Source of the DNA: Phylloscopus collybita | Lineage: Eukaryota; Chordata; Aves; Passeriformes; Phylloscopidae | Direction of reading: 5' to 3' | NCBI GenBank assembly: GCA_027886175.1 | Contig: JAJNNQ010000077.1 | Span: forward strand, 3,782,001-3,846,000 | DNA: 64,000 nt | Shown here: piece after piece, positions 21,897 to 33,655 of the stretch | Layout: each line of letters opens with the position of its first letter | Position numbering within the stretch: position 1 is the stretch's first letter | Position numbers and translations under genes: made by a program | The notes under the pieces: model-generated | What the model was told of the DNA's origin: nothing | Seen by the model: only the letters and a program-made list of their open reading frames with translations | Databases searched by the model: none

Positions 21897-22829
21897 ATGT
21901 CCAACAGCAGCTCCATCAGGCACTTCCTCCTGCTGGCATTGGCAGACAGGCGGCAGCTGCAGCTCCTGCACTTCTGCCTCTTCCTGGGCATCTCCCTGGC
22001 TGCCCTCCTGGGCAACGGCCTCATCATCAGCGCCGTAGCCTGCGGCCACCACCTGCACAGCCCCATGTTCTTCTTCCTGCTCAACCTGGCCCTCACTGAC
22101 CTGGGCTGCATCTGCACCACTGTCCCCAAAGCCATGCACAATTCCCTCTGGGACACCAGGAACATCTCCTACACAGGATGTGCTGCACAGGTTTTTCTGA
22201 CTTTCTTCTTCCTTGGAGCAGAGGTTTCCCTGCTGACCATCATGTGCTACGACCGCTACGTGTCCATCTGCAAACCCCTGCACTACGGGACCCTCCTGGG
22301 CAGCAGACCTTGTGCCCACATGGCAGCAGCTGCCTGGGCCAGTGCCTTGCTCAATGCTCTCATGCACACTGCCAATACATTTTCCCTGCCCCTGTGCCAT
22401 GGCAATGCCCTGGGCCAGTTCTTCTGTGAAATCCCACAGATCCTCAAGCTCTCCTGCTCATGCTCCTACCTCAGGGAATTTGGGCTTTTTGTGTTTTCCA
22501 TCTCTTTAGCACTTGGCTGTTTTGTGTTCATTGTTTTCTCCTACGTGCAGATCTTGAGGGCTGTGCTGAGGATCCCCTCTGAGCAGGGACGGCACAAAGC
22601 CTTTTCCACCTGCCTCCCTCACCTGGCTGTGGTCTCCCTGTTCCTCAGCACTGCCACATTTGCCTACCTGAAGCCCCCCTCGATCTCATCCCCATCCCTG
22701 GATCTGTCCCTGTCAGTTCTGTACTCGGTGGTGCCTCCAGCCCTGAACCCCCTCATCTACAGCCTGAGGAACCAGGAGCTCAAGACTTCAGTGTGGACAC
22801 TGATGACTGGATGTTTTAAGGAACATTAA
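21897..22829 (+). CDS. Olfactory receptor, family 14 (gamma-c) type, intact
   Basis: A second complete 310-codon odorant receptor, the mirror partner of the minus-strand receptor at 9522. The same motifs lie at the same residues: Asn3 glycosylation site, Gly-Asn 39-40, MCYDRYVSIC 116-125, KAFSTCLPHL 234-243 and PALNPLIYSLRN 281-292. Residues 3 to 85 are identical to that copy. Differences concentrate in helices 3 to 5 (for example YLREFGLFVF around 191-200 against YIRKVGVTIF), where odorants bind in this family. A pyrimidine run ending in CAG near 21873 could be a 3' splice site, so translation probably starts in a downstream exon. An ATG at 21880 is out of frame, hence the choice of 21897. 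AATAAA lies at 22860-22865, 30 bases past the stop. No frameshift or early stop. Ligand unknown. Confidence 0.95.
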   Translation: MSNSSSIRHFLLLALADRRQLQLLHFCLFLGISLAALLGNGLIISAVACGHHLHSPMFFFLLNLALTDLGCICTTVPKAMHNSLWDTRNISYTGCAAQVFLTFFFLGAEVSLLTIMCYDRYVSICKPLHYGTLLGSRPCAHMAAAAWASALLNALMHTANTFSLPLCHGNALGQFFCEIPQILKLSCSCSYLREFGLFVFSISLALGCFVFIVFSYVQILRAVLRIPSEQGRHKAFSTCLPHLAVVSLFLSTATFAYLKPPSISSPSLDLSLSVLYSVVPPALNPLIYSLRNQELKTSVWTLMTGCFKEH

Positions 22830-22859
22830 ACAGGCGGCCAATTTCTGCATATCACTTGT

Positions 22860-22865
22860 AATAAA
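22860..22865 (+). promoter_or_regulatory. Polyadenylation signal of the 21897 receptor
   Basis: AATAAA within CTTGTAATAAAAGTC, 30 bases past the stop codon and followed by T-rich sequence. Confidence 0.75.
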
Positions 22866-24254
22866 AGTCATCTTTGATACTTCTTGTTGGTTTAATTTAG
22901 GAGGTTCTTTTTCTTTGTTTTACTTTTTTAATATTGTCCAAAAGGAAATGCCATGGTTTGTGCCATTTCTCATTTTTTTTCTCCCTGTGGCCACAGACTG
23001 TGCCAATGAGGGGCTGAGCTCATGGTGGCTTTAAGGGACTGGACACATCTCCAAGCAAAGTTTTCTGCAGAGATGTCTTTTTGGTTCCCTTCTCTGCAGC
23101 TGCAGCAGCAATGTCTGTTTGCAGAGCTGGGGGCAGATCAGTGCTGGCACAGCAGCTGTGGCCAGCAGCAGCAGCAGCACTTGGTGCTGCCAGTGCTGCT
23201 GCCGTGGCCCTGCCCCGCTGCCCTCCTGGCCCTGCTGTTGCTGTAGGGCCTGAGTGCTCTCGGGGCCGGGCACAGGGCTGGGGGTGGCAGTGCCGGGGCT
23301 GCAGCAGGGACAGGCCATGGGCACTGCTGGCACAGCAGCAGTGCTGAGGCCTCAGGCCAGGGCCTGGGGGCTGCAGGCTCCTTGCCCAGGCTCTCTCCAC
23401 AACACATTGCCCAGGCCAATGCTGAGCAGAGAAAAGCCCCGGCAGCAGCCCCAGGCTGGCCGTGGGCAGGCTGGGGGCAAACAGCACGGCTGGGGCTCTG
23501 CAAGGGCCCTGGGCAAGCACACGGCAAGGAGCAGCAGAGCAGGGCCTGATCCATCCCCACTGCGCTGGACACCCCAGGCCAGCGGCCCACAGCCTCCTCA
23601 TGCACCTGCCAACAACATCCCCCCTCTGCAGCCCTGGCCTCTCCCCCAGCTCACACAGCTGCCGCAGCCTTGCAGGCACAGCCACGGCAGCACTGCCTCA
23701 GGAGCCCCTGTTTGCCCTGCCCAGAGCAGGCCTGAGCACCCCCATGGGGTTGGTGTGGGGAGATGAAGCTGAGGGAGCACAAATGCCAGCAGGGCCTGGG
23801 GCCAGGAAGGGCTGGGCCACAGCAGGGAAACCCCTCAGGTTTGTGGTGGCCTCTGAAGTCAGAGCCAGAAAGTTTGTTCCCATGAGCTGGGAGTTTGCTG
23901 TGCCACTGCAGACGTTGTTGCTCAGAGCCAGGGCTGCCTGGCAGCCACCCCCAAACTGCCCTGACCATTTCCTTTGCTTCATCTTGTCTTTCTTTACTCT
24001 TCTTGCTACAAATTTCTTCCTCTTGCCCACCCCTGTTCCCTCCCGAGCAAACAGCCCATCCCTGGTTGCCCTATCCTCTCTGGCCCCACTCCCTACTTCA
24101 GTTCCTCACTTGGCACCATGGGAACGTCCCTTGGGGAGCAGGATCATCATCCAAGTGCTTCAGGAATTGTCTGCAGGCACCTGCAGCTCCCTCAGCCACT
24201 CATCAATAGACTTGCTTTGGACATGCTTCAGTTGCTCCTGGTCCCTCCTAAGTT
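22866..24254. other. Gene-free downstream flank, CAG/CTG-rich
   Basis: A T-rich stretch, then CAG/CTG-rich sequence (about 23090-23260) with frames of up to 280 codons in several phases that lack known domains. Mirrored at 51000-52460. Arm A has only the first part, so about 1.1 kb differs between A and B. Confidence 0.6.
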
Positions 24255-24620
24255 GGCGGTCAGAACCTGACACAGCACTCGAGGTTCTGCCCAATCACTG
24301 CTGAGCACAGGGAAAGAATCCCTGCCCTGCTCCTGCTGGCCACACCATTCCTGATCCAGGCCAGGAGCCATTGGCCTTCTTGGCCCCCTGGGCACACGGC
24401 TGCCTCATGTCCAGCCTGCTGTCCATCACTCCCTGCAGGTCCCTTTCTGCCTGGCTGCTTTCCAGCCACTCTGTCCCCAGCCTGTAGCACTGCAGGGGTT
24501 GTTGTGGCCAAAGTGCAGGAGCCGGCCCTTGGTCTTGTTCAAGCTGCCATGGTTGGATTTGGACCCTGGATCCAGCCTGTTCAGGGCCCTGTGCAGAGCC
24601 CTCCTGCCCTCCAGCAGATC
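24255..24620 (-). mobile_element. CR1 LINE ORF2 fragment
   Basis: Mirror of the fragment at 8880-9190, extending a little further (the LEC-V type block near 24290). The minus-strand frame reads ALHRALNRLDPG and RLLHFGHNN. Broken. Confidence 0.8.
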
Positions 24621-25954
24621 CACACTCCCAGCTGCAGGAGAGATGGCCAAGGGCTGGGCAGGGCTGGCAGGGCCACAGGCACCCAGGCCTTTGTCCCCTG
24701 GGCTCTGCCAGCGCCTCTGCAGGCCCCACAGAAGGAACTTTCCTTGCAGGAAAGCCTGCACTTGGCTTCTGCCTGGCCCCTCCCTGAGCAGGCTGGCAGG
24801 CCTTGCAGCTTTAGGACATTTGTCCTTGCTGCCCCTGCCATCCCCCTGCCCCACCAACAGCCCCCAGCCAGCCACGAGGGACAGGCCCTGCTGTGCCAGG
24901 CCTGGGCTCAGGCCTTGGCCTTTCTGCTCCCTCCAGCCAGCCCAGGCCTTGCTCAGCATTGCAGTCCCTGCTCACAGCCTTGGGCTCCCTGCAATCCTGG
25001 CCTCAAGGAGCTGCTCTCACCAGTGCCTGGGCAGCCTTTGGCACTCCCTGTCCTCACTGGGGCCCAGGGATGCTCCAAGGGACTTGGGGTTTTGCCTCTG
25101 ACTCCTGGAGCAGCTTCGTCAACCTTCTCTCAGTGTCTGGCGGTCCTGGACGGAGCCCCAAATTCACCATGGGGCTTCTTAAAATACAGAAAGCCTTCAG
25201 GAGCTCTTTGCCTTTTTTCAATTGTCTTGAAGTTTCCAGGGCTCGTGCAGCTGACTGGAGTCAGGTTGGAGTCCTGTTCAGGAGGGAGATTTCAAGGTGC
25301 ACCTCATGACTTTTTACTTTTTAATCAAGCGTTTTTTATTTTCCAGATCAATGAAGAGTGGGTAGAAATATTCTCAAAGGGATCTTGATGCTGAATGTTT
25401 CTTTAGAAGATCTGGCCATGGAGAAGAATGAGCCCCTTGCAGGCTGACCCTGTTTGGACAAGCTGCTCCTCACCCCAACCTCACCATGTCTGACATTGCC
25501 CACCTGGCACTGACATCCCTGGGCCCTGCAGCACAACCTTGTCCCCTCAGCTCTGCAGCTGCCTGTCCCAGCCCATTGCACCATGTCCCACCTGCTCTCC
25601 TCAGCCCTCTGCTTGCACACAGGCCCAGGAGAAATTTTCCTCTTGGTGAGGAAAGAATGGAAAAGCCTGAGCAGGTTTCCTAAACAACAAAGCCCACTCA
25701 GGAACCACATGCTCAGGACAGGCTGCCTGGAATGATGTCACCTTTCTACAAGGGACAGTGTCACCAGAAATGAGCTCTGGAAGCAGAATTCTCTGAGTCT
25801 CTCAGCTGAATTCTCTGTCCCTGTCCTGGATCTCTGTTGCAGATGGAAGCTGCTGGTGCCATCCTCAGCTTGAACCCTTCTTTGGAATGCAGACAGACGT
25901 TCCCAGGTGTGTAAAGGAAGCGTTGCTCAATGTTGATGCAAAGCTTTTGTGTTC
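24621..25954. other. Gene-free stretch of arm B
   Basis: Mirror of 7561-8879, with the same preserved but domain-less frames on the minus strand and a ~150-bp repeat relative at 25010-25230. Confidence 0.6.
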
Positions 25955-28233
25955 CTCCTGGAACCAAGGAGACTGTGGAGACACTGCAAGGCCTTGTTTC
26001 ACCAAGGGTCCATTGTGACGCAGCAAGGCGCTCATGGAATCAAGGAGACAATTGTGACAGTAGGGAACCTCCTAGAAACAAGTCTCTGATGTGGCAGTCA
26101 TGGAATCAAAGAGACATTTGTGACACCGCCAGGCCGTGTGAAACAAATGGTCCGTTGTTGCACTGCAGACTCAAGAAGAACATGGTGACACCACAGAACT
26201 TCATGGAACAAAGGGTCCTTTGTGGCCCAGCAAGGCCTCATTGGAACCCAGACGAACACTGTGACAAGGCAGGGCCTAATGGAACCATGGAGACGAGTGT
26301 GACACTAAGGAAACTCATGGAACCACAGTGACCATTGGGATGCTATGGAACCTCACAGAACCAAGGGTCCATTGTGACATTGTGGTGCCTCCTGGAATCA
26401 AACATTGTGAAACTTGGAGGCCTAATGGAACAAGGGTTTTTATTGTGACACTGCAGAACCTCATGGAATCAAGGTGACCATGTTACACTACAGAAGCTCC
26501 TGGAACCAAGGGGCCTTTGTGACAGTGCAGAACCAAGGAAACGGTTGTTGACAGTAGGAAAACTCATGGAAAGAAAAGTCCAGTGGGACATGATGGAACC
26601 CCATGGACCCAAGGGTCCATTGTGACTCTGTAGGGCCTCATGGAATAGAGGGTCCTTTGGGACACAGCAGGGTCTCGTGGAACCAAGGGTGCATTGAGGC
26701 ACAGCCGGGCCTTGTTGGAACCAAAGAAACCCCTGCTAAAAGCAGGGTAACTCCTAGAACCAAGGAGTCCATTGGTACAGCATAAAACCTATGGAACCAA
26801 GGGGCCATTGGGACAAAGCGGGGCCTCATGGAACATTCTGGGGACATTCTGACACATTGGGACTGCATGGAAGGAATTGTCCATGATGACAATGCGGATC
26901 CAAGGAGGCCACAGAGACACTATGGAACCTAATGGATCCAAGAGGCCATTTTGGCACTGAAGATCTTCATGGAACCCAGGGTCCATTGTGACAGAGCAAG
27001 GCCTCATTGGAATAAAGGAACCACTGTTGACAGTACAGAAACTCAGGGAACCAAGGGGCTGTGGTGACAAAACAGGGACACATGGAAGCAAGGAGACCAC
27101 TGATATTTAGGAAACTCATGGAACCAAGGGTTCATTAGAACACTGCAGAAACAAGGAGACCATTGCTGACACTATGGCAGCTCAGAGAACCGAGCGGCCA
27201 TTGTTACACTCCAAAGTGTGGTTGAACCAAGGAGACCATTGTCCAACTACAGAACCTCATGGCGCTAAGGCTTCACTGTGACACAGCAGGGTTCCATGAA
27301 ACCAATTGTCCATTGTGACAGTGCAGATCCAAGGAGACCATGGTGACGCTATGGCAGCTCATGGAACGAAGCGGCCATTGTGACACAGCAAGGCCCCATG
27401 GAATCAAGGAGACCATTGTGACATCATGGAATCTCATGGAACCAAGGGTCCATTGTTACAGTCCAGAACCAAGGAGACCATTTTGACAGTACAGAACCTC
27501 ATGGAATCAAGGGTCACTTGTGAAACAGTTGGGCTTCATGGAACCAAGAAACCATTGTGACACAGCAGGGTCACATGGAACCAATAGTCCATAGTGTTGA
27601 TCCAAGGAGGCCATGCTGATACTATGGAAGTTCATGGAACTAAGGGTCCATTGTGACATAGTTGGGCCCCAAGGAACCAATTGTCCATTGTGACAGTGCG
27701 GATCCAAGGAGATCATGGTGACACTACAGAACCTCATGAATCCAAGGAGCCATTGTGACACTGTGGGGCCTCCTTGGAACAAAGGCCATTGTTGATAGTA
27801 TGGAAGATGTTCATGGAAACTATGGGACATTGTGGCACTGCAGAGCCTCATGGAACAAAGGAGACCACTGCGACACAGAGGAATTTTCTGGAACCAAGCA
27901 GCCATTTGCACACAACAGAACCAAGGAGATTATTGTTGGCAGTACAAAACCTCATGGAACTGAGGGGCCATTGTTATACAGTGAGGCCTGGTGGAACCAA
28001 GGGGCCAGTGTGACACCGTGGGGCCCCATGGAATCAAATATTCCTTGTGACACAGTGGGGCTGCTCGTCACCAATTGTCCATTGTGATACTGCAGATGCC
28101 AGAGACCGTGGTGACACTATGGCAGTTCATGGAACCAAGGGGGTGTTGTGGCAAACCAAGGCCTTGTGGAACCAAGGAGAGCATTGTGGCAGTGCAGAAC
28201 CAAGGAGGCCATTTTGACAGGACGCACCCTAAT
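25955..28233. repeat. 37/28-bp minisatellite array (arm B)
   Basis: Mirror of 5271-7560 with the same mix of 37- and 28-base units. It ends at TAAT (28230-28233), the target-site copy of the inserted LTR. Confidence 0.9.
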
Positions 28234-28887
28234 TGAATCAAGGGTTTAGAAGAATCCAAAGGGTTAAGAGTTTAGCTGAAGGGATTAAAGCAAGAAACAA
28301 TGTATAAGAATGAAGAGCTTAGAATAGAAGCAATGTAGAATAGTTGATCATTGGTTTGAGAAGACAATATATCATTTGCCTGACTTTGCTGTGTTTGTAG
28401 AAGTTATGAGGGGAGGATGGAGTTTTGTAAAGATGAAGAATCTGTAGCTGCACCTTGGCCCCAAAACCCATCAGAACCAGGCAGGAGAGCTTGATCTATG
28501 CCCAAGGGGTCAGAGAGCCTGCCAACAAGACCAAGGTGAAAAGTTTACCTTGAGGAAGATGTTCCTGACTTCATCCTAAGGCACCACTGACCCATTTCAA
28601 AACCCACCAACCCAATCTGAGTGCAGGACTGCGCAAGTGTGAAAGGACTTTGAGCTCATTTTATGATGAGGAGGAGAGAAGGCAGGGTTGAGTAATAAGT
28701 ACGTTTAAGTGTGTTGAATGATTACTTGAATATGTTAGGTTTTGTAGATAAATAGAGAGCCGGAGATCTGTGATTTTGGCACACGTATTTGGGAGGTTAC
28801 TCCCCGTGTTGCCTGGCACTGAATTAAACATACCACTTTCTAACTTGAATTAGTTGGTGACTCTTTGTCCGTGCTTAATTTACCCCA
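28234..28887 (+). mobile_element. Solo LTR inserted in the minisatellite (arm B copy)
   Basis: 654 bases from TGAATCAAGGGTTTAG to TTTACCCCA, with TAAT on both sides (28230-28233 and 28888-28891). ATTAAA lies near 28822. Orthologous by duplication to 4608-5270; the two differ by many substitutions and small indels. Confidence 0.75.
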
Positions 28888-28984
28888 TAATGGAACCAAG
28901 GGTCCCTTGTTCTACAGCAGGGCCTCATGGAACCAAGGGGCCATTGTGACACTGTGGAGCATAATGGAGTCAAAGACACCACTG
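28888..28984. repeat. 37-bp minisatellite, remainder beyond the LTR
   Basis: TAATGGAACCAAGGGTCCC and CCTCATGGAACCAAGGGGCC show that the array resumes after the LTR. Confidence 0.8.
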
Positions 28985-29530
28985 ATACTGAAATCCACCT
29001 GAGAGAAACTTTTGAACACAAGTTTGATATTTGAGATCGTTATTACAGTGTGATAACACTGTTTTATTCTTTATTACAGTGTGCCAGTCACTTGGGAGAT
29101 CTTTCCTCTGTTTGAGTGCACTGAGCATCAACTGAACAGTTTTCATCACACACACTGATTTCATTATTATGCATTATGCATAATATTATATTAATGCATT
29201 CAGTAGCTATCCCCACTTCCTTTGAATTTACTTGACATAGTTGCACCCCTTCTCACAAGTTCTTATCTGGTTCTTTGTGGTCTGTCTGCAACATCCAGTG
29301 TCCTTTTAAGGTGGCTGTTCCTCGACCCCACTATTGAGTATGGGCAATATTATTATTTTGCCAATCTTCTGTTTTGTCAGCCTTGTAGCACTGAGCTGAC
29401 ATTTTTCTTGCATTTTGAATGACTTCTGTTTGCCAGAGTTGCATCCTTGATCCATTTCTCCAAGGCTGTGCTGTTCTGTTCTGCTATCCTTGAGAAGAGT
29501 AAATGTTGTTCTGTTCTCCTGTCCTTGTCA
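28985..29530 (-). mobile_element. Probable LTR-like block (mirror copy)
   Basis: Reverse copy of 4016-4535. Near 29040-29090 a short TTTATTCTTTATTACAGTGT-type duplication is specific to this copy. Confidence 0.4.
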
Positions 29531-29588
29531 CAGCGCTTGCCCTGCCTGAGGTGTGTCTGCAACCCCCCAACCTATGGGCTTGGGGTGG

Positions 29589-30260
29589 TGTCCTGGGTTG
29601 TAGAGCCGGGTTTTGTATATTCTATTTACATCTGTTTTGGGGCCTGATGACCCACCTTGATAGGCCATTGTTACCTTCCCCAGCCTGTGCGGTGCATTTG
29701 CATTTCTATACATCTCATGCCCTGGCGGTTGGGGGTGGGGGGAGGGGAGGTGGCCAGGAGTCGCCGATGCTGCCCTGCTGCAGGAGCTGGGTGCTCGGCG
29801 CTTCCTTCCCTGCGGTGTGGCAAGATCTTCTTCGTCTCCTGTGCTTGCCATTCCTGCCTCCCTCCTCGCCGTCCCTGAACCGGCTTCTTCGCAGAATCAT
29901 CTCTGCTCCAACAGGATCACCTCTGCCACCTCAGAAGTGTTTGGACTGTTTACGTTTGGACTGTTTTCAACATCCTGAATCACAGGGTCAGATTGAAACT
30001 CTGACTCTGTCAGGGTTTTCTTCCAAAATTATTGTTTATTTGTTTATTTGTTTGTTTGGTTGGGTGGTTTTGTTTCCTATCATATTTGTATTGTTAATAT
30101 CTCCTAGTAAAGAAAGAACTGTTATTCCTATTCCCAACATCTTTGCCTGAGAGCCCTTGATTGCAAAATTATAATTCGTCGGGGTGTGAGGGGTTGGTAT
30201 TCTCCATCCTAGGGGAACCTCAGTTTCCCTGGCAGATACCTGTCTTTCCAAACCAAGACA
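29589..30260 (+). mobile_element. Solo LTR with 5-bp target duplication
   Basis: 672 bases from TGTCCTGGGTTG to AACCAAGACA, bracketed by GGTGG at 29584-29588 and 30261-30265. The mirror site in arm A (around 3960-3970) reads straight through with a single GGTGG, an intact empty site. The 5-bp duplication fits ERVL/class III-like or some class I insertions. A related LTR lies at 56662-57392. Confidence 0.9.
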
Positions 30261-30265
30261 GGTGG

Positions 30266-31591
30266 GCAAGTGTTCCTAAGGGAACAGGGATGGCACAGCT
30301 GGGCTCGAGTGATCCAAGGGATGTTCCATTGCATGTCACGCCATGATCAGCAAGGAACTGCAGGAAGCATGGGGCAGGGCAAGGGGTGTAGAGGATTAAT
30401 TTCCTTTTTGGAAAGAGTGTGGCTGAGGTCACACTCTGTGGGCTGGGGCAGAGACAGTAAGAAATCCGCCTCTGAGATTTTTTCTTTCAAAACATCACCA
30501 ACACATAAAGAATCCTCTCCTACAACAAGATGGTTAAACATTTTCCACTCATAGGGGATTTCCTGGGGATTTGCTTTTCTTCTGTTTGTGGCATTTGCAT
30601 TTTGTTGGTTTGTTTGTGGGGTTTTTGTGTTGTGTTGGGTGGGTCTTGCTTTGGGTTTTTTTTTGTTTAGGTTTGGGTTTTTCCCTTTTGAACGACTTTT
30701 CTTCTGATGCATGAGATTTTTCTCCCTTTTCTCGTGGCTTCGTTTCCACCTGATGGCAAGACAAATTGACTCAACTCAGTCATGTTGCCCATAGGAAAGA
30801 AAAGCACAATTATGCCCAATTATCTTTTGCAGTCACGGTCAAATGGATGAGTTTGGCCAAGGACTCCCTACAAATTGGCAGTATCCACATAGAAGTTGAA
30901 AATGCATTTCAACAGCCCTGTCAAGATCCTTGGGGTGGTTCAGAAGGGAGGCAGCTGTGATTTCTCCCCACACACCCTCACCCCAATGATTTCTCTGTGC
31001 AGTCCTTGGCTGTGCTGAGCAGTTTCCCTGGAGCCTCCCTGCCCTGGATGTTTCTCTCTGCACTCCTAAGCACAGCCCAGTCAAGAATTCAGGTGGTTTC
31101 CCAGAGGATTTCACTCTCAGAATGAAGTGGCCTTAAGGCCCTGTTTGTGCCTCTGCAATTGTGCCAGTCCCGAGTGCTGCTGATGGTGTTTGTGCTCACT
31201 CTGCTTCATCTCCCCACACACACACAGGATGCACTGCTGAAATCTCCTCAGTACAGAGCAAACAGGCACTGCTGGCCTGGTCCCTGGGTGTCCCTCCATG
31301 CAGGGACAAACAACCTCCTGCAGGTGTGGGGAGAGGCCTGTGCTGGCCATGGTGGTTGCAGGGGCTGGTGTGGGACAATTGCCCTGGGGCACCTTGCCAG
31401 GCTGTCCCCAGAAGAGAGACACAGCCCAGGCCCTGCTCTGCTGCTCCCTCAGGTCCATGCCAGGAGCTCTGGCTGTGCCAGGACACTGCTGGGTGCCCCC
31501 CTGCACACTGCCCCTCTGCCCCTGGGCACTGGGCTTTGCTTTGCCAGGGCATTCCTGGAGCACATTGCTGAGAGCAGCTCTGCATGGAGAG
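30266..31591. other. Gene-free stretch of arm B
   Basis: Mirror of about 2200-3960 without the CR1 fragment. It holds the T/G-rich complement of the A/C tract (about 30550-30700) and an AC microsatellite at about 31215-31226. From about 31430 to 31591 it no longer matches arm A. No gene. Confidence 0.6.
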
Positions 31592-32256
31592 TGTTATAGA
31601 TACAAGAAAACTAAAATTGACTACCTGTATGCTTCATTTTCTACTTGTAACTGTTTATTTTGCAATGAGTTCTGAATTGTTGGGGATATTCACTGTTGTA
31701 ATGTTGTTCACTAATTGTTAGATATTGTTACAAGTGTTTAGTTAAGAAGTTTGTAAGAGTTCTGTGCAGCTGCCGTCCCGAATCTAGTTAAAGGGACAAC
31801 ACCAAAGCGCAGGGGGATCTTCTACCCTTCCCCCAAACAACTCAAAACTGAGACCACCACCCAGAGCCTTCATTGGAACATGACCACCCAATCAAAACGT
31901 GGTGGGAAGGAATGATTGGTGTGGAAAGCACCCCGCTAACAGCCAATGAGAGCCCGAAGAATACACCAATCCGGGAAAGGATCCAAAACGGACCAATCCC
32001 TGAGGGGACAGAGGCTTTAAAAGGGACTGACCACCCTCAGGGAGGGGCTTCTCTCGCAGGAACTGGACTGTCCTGACGGGGGGGCCCGTGCGCCTGTACG
32101 CACGTTTTTTTTGTTACTCTGACTTGCCGTGTGAGGCTGGGACTAGCCCAGCCTCCTGTTCCTGTAGCCAAGTTTGCAACAATAAACGATCGGCCATTCC
32201 TGTTTAACACCTTTGGATTTACGGCCTCGTTATTAACGTTGTAACATTTTGTAACA
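31592..32256 (+). mobile_element. LTR at a rearrangement breakpoint
   Basis: 665 bases with TGTTA...TAACA ends, a TATA-like GCTTTAAAAGGG near 32010, AATAAA near 32182 and a short downstream region. No target duplication (GAGAG before, TGAGC after). Left and right flanks belong to different parts of the arm-A unit in different orientations, which suggests recombination through the LTR. Confidence 0.75.
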
Positions 32257-32577
32257 TGAGCTCACAGCTCTTGAGCAGCTGGAAACCCCTGGAATCTCTT
32301 CAATCTGCTCTGCTGAGGATGGATCCTCATCAACTTGGATATTCCCTGATGAATTTTATCTCTCCAGAGGCTTGTTCAGTCTTCAGCTCTGCAGTTCAGG
32401 AATTCAGTGCCAAAGGCTCATTAACATTCCAAAGCAGTCTAACAAGAAAAGCCCCTGGGAATAATTTCATTTCAAGTCTTTAATTCTTCTATGGAGAATT
32501 GTACAGATGTCAGCAGTGGATTCAAAGAGAATATACTATATTTTTTTAAAAATGCAGGGGCATTTTTGGTCCTTTTT

Positions 32578-33044
32578 TGTCAGATTATACCCTTTTGTGA
32601 CGCAGAGATGGGGCAACTGAGAGGCGTTTTAAAAACTTTTATTTCATTTTCTGTCTCATGTGAAGGGTGAGACAGTACAGATGTTACAATTCATGCCATC
32701 ACATTCAGAATCCAACTATTTCCTAATCACAATACAAGCGTTTCTTGGCCTATCAGCTTTTGCCACACAGTGCTGTCAATGCCCAAAAGCCAATCATCTA
32801 AAGTCACCCCTCGTGGGTCCTACTGCAATGCAGCTTGCATAGTTCTATTTCTCCAGAGTATCTCGTCTTATTTGCAAGGCCATCCCTTGAAACTTGCTTC
32901 TAGTTACGTTTCTCTCTCAACAATGTCTGTCCTATTCCATGGCATTTCTAAGTCAGCATTTCTTCTCTCAAGGTTTGCCTACAGATGCACATTATGTGAG
33001 CCTTCTGTCAGGCTTTGAGAACTCTCTACAATCCATTTTCCACA
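32578..33044 (-). mobile_element. 3' LTR of an internally deleted provirus
   Basis: Read on the minus strand from TGTGGAAAATGG to ATAATCTGACA (467 bases), preceded by a polypurine tract (complement of 33045-33060, GCGAGAGGGGGAAA). AATAAA lies on the minus strand near 32640. It matches the solo LTR at 34778-35248. Confidence 0.8.
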
Positions 33045-33471
33045 TTTCCCCCTCTCGCTTGAGTGGAAAAGACTTCTTTGATGGCCTTGTTCGTCGTTTG
33101 CCATGCACAATGAAGGACACAAGGCACTGTCACCAACATTGTCACTATAAAAATCCATGCATATAAACCTGTTTTGCAAAGCTCGTCTAGCCAAGGTGCA
33201 AAGCTTCAAACAAGTCATCCAACCATGACTCATCCTCTGCTTTAATTTGATTAGCCAAAACTCTCAGTTTTTGATGTTGTCTGGGGAGGGATTCTGAATA
33301 GTCAGACAAATTCAAAGAAGACAATCATTGAGGACTCTCTCAAAAATACCCATCCTATTCCATGGCATTTCTAAGACAGCATTTCTTATCTCAAGGTTTG
33401 CCTACAGATGCCCATTATGAGAGCCTTCAGTCAGGCTTTGAGAATTCTCTACAATCCATTTCCCACAGTGA
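33045..33471 (-). mobile_element. Proviral remnant between LTR pieces
   Basis: On the minus strand, about 115 bases of LTR 5' end (33356-33471) lead into about 300 bases of internal sequence ending at the polypurine tract. The short minus-strand frame at 32979-33233 may be the tail of env but carries no clear motif. Most of the provirus is gone. Confidence 0.6.
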
Positions 33472-33655
33472 GGCACTTTGGCTGTGGCCCAGCTCCATCC
33501 TCCTGCGGGGCTCAGGGCCTGTTCCCGGCCATGGCCAGCCCTGCGCGGCCTCTCTGCTGGCCCAGAGCCCGGCAGAGCCCGGGGCAGGGCTGTCTGTGCA
33601 GGCCCACAGGTGCCAGGGGCTGTGCAGGAGCTGGCAGAGGCTGCCCAGCAGGGAG

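Larger units (their letters stand above)
17560..24330 (+). repeat. Inverted duplication arm D
   Basis: Mirrored by 50590-57790. It holds a CR1 fragment, the ~150-bp tandem repeat, GC-rich gene-free sequence, the 21897 receptor and a CAG/CTG-rich downstream flank. It overlaps arm B, so the receptor at 21897 has two mirror partners, one on each side. Confidence 0.87.
32258..33655 (+). repeat. Palindrome left arm (with LTR)
   Basis: Pairs with 34575-35572 in reverse. From the outside in: a copy of arm-A positions about 737-1050, an LTR, then a GC-rich block. It is longer than its partner because it keeps proviral internal sequence and a second LTR piece. Confidence 0.85.
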
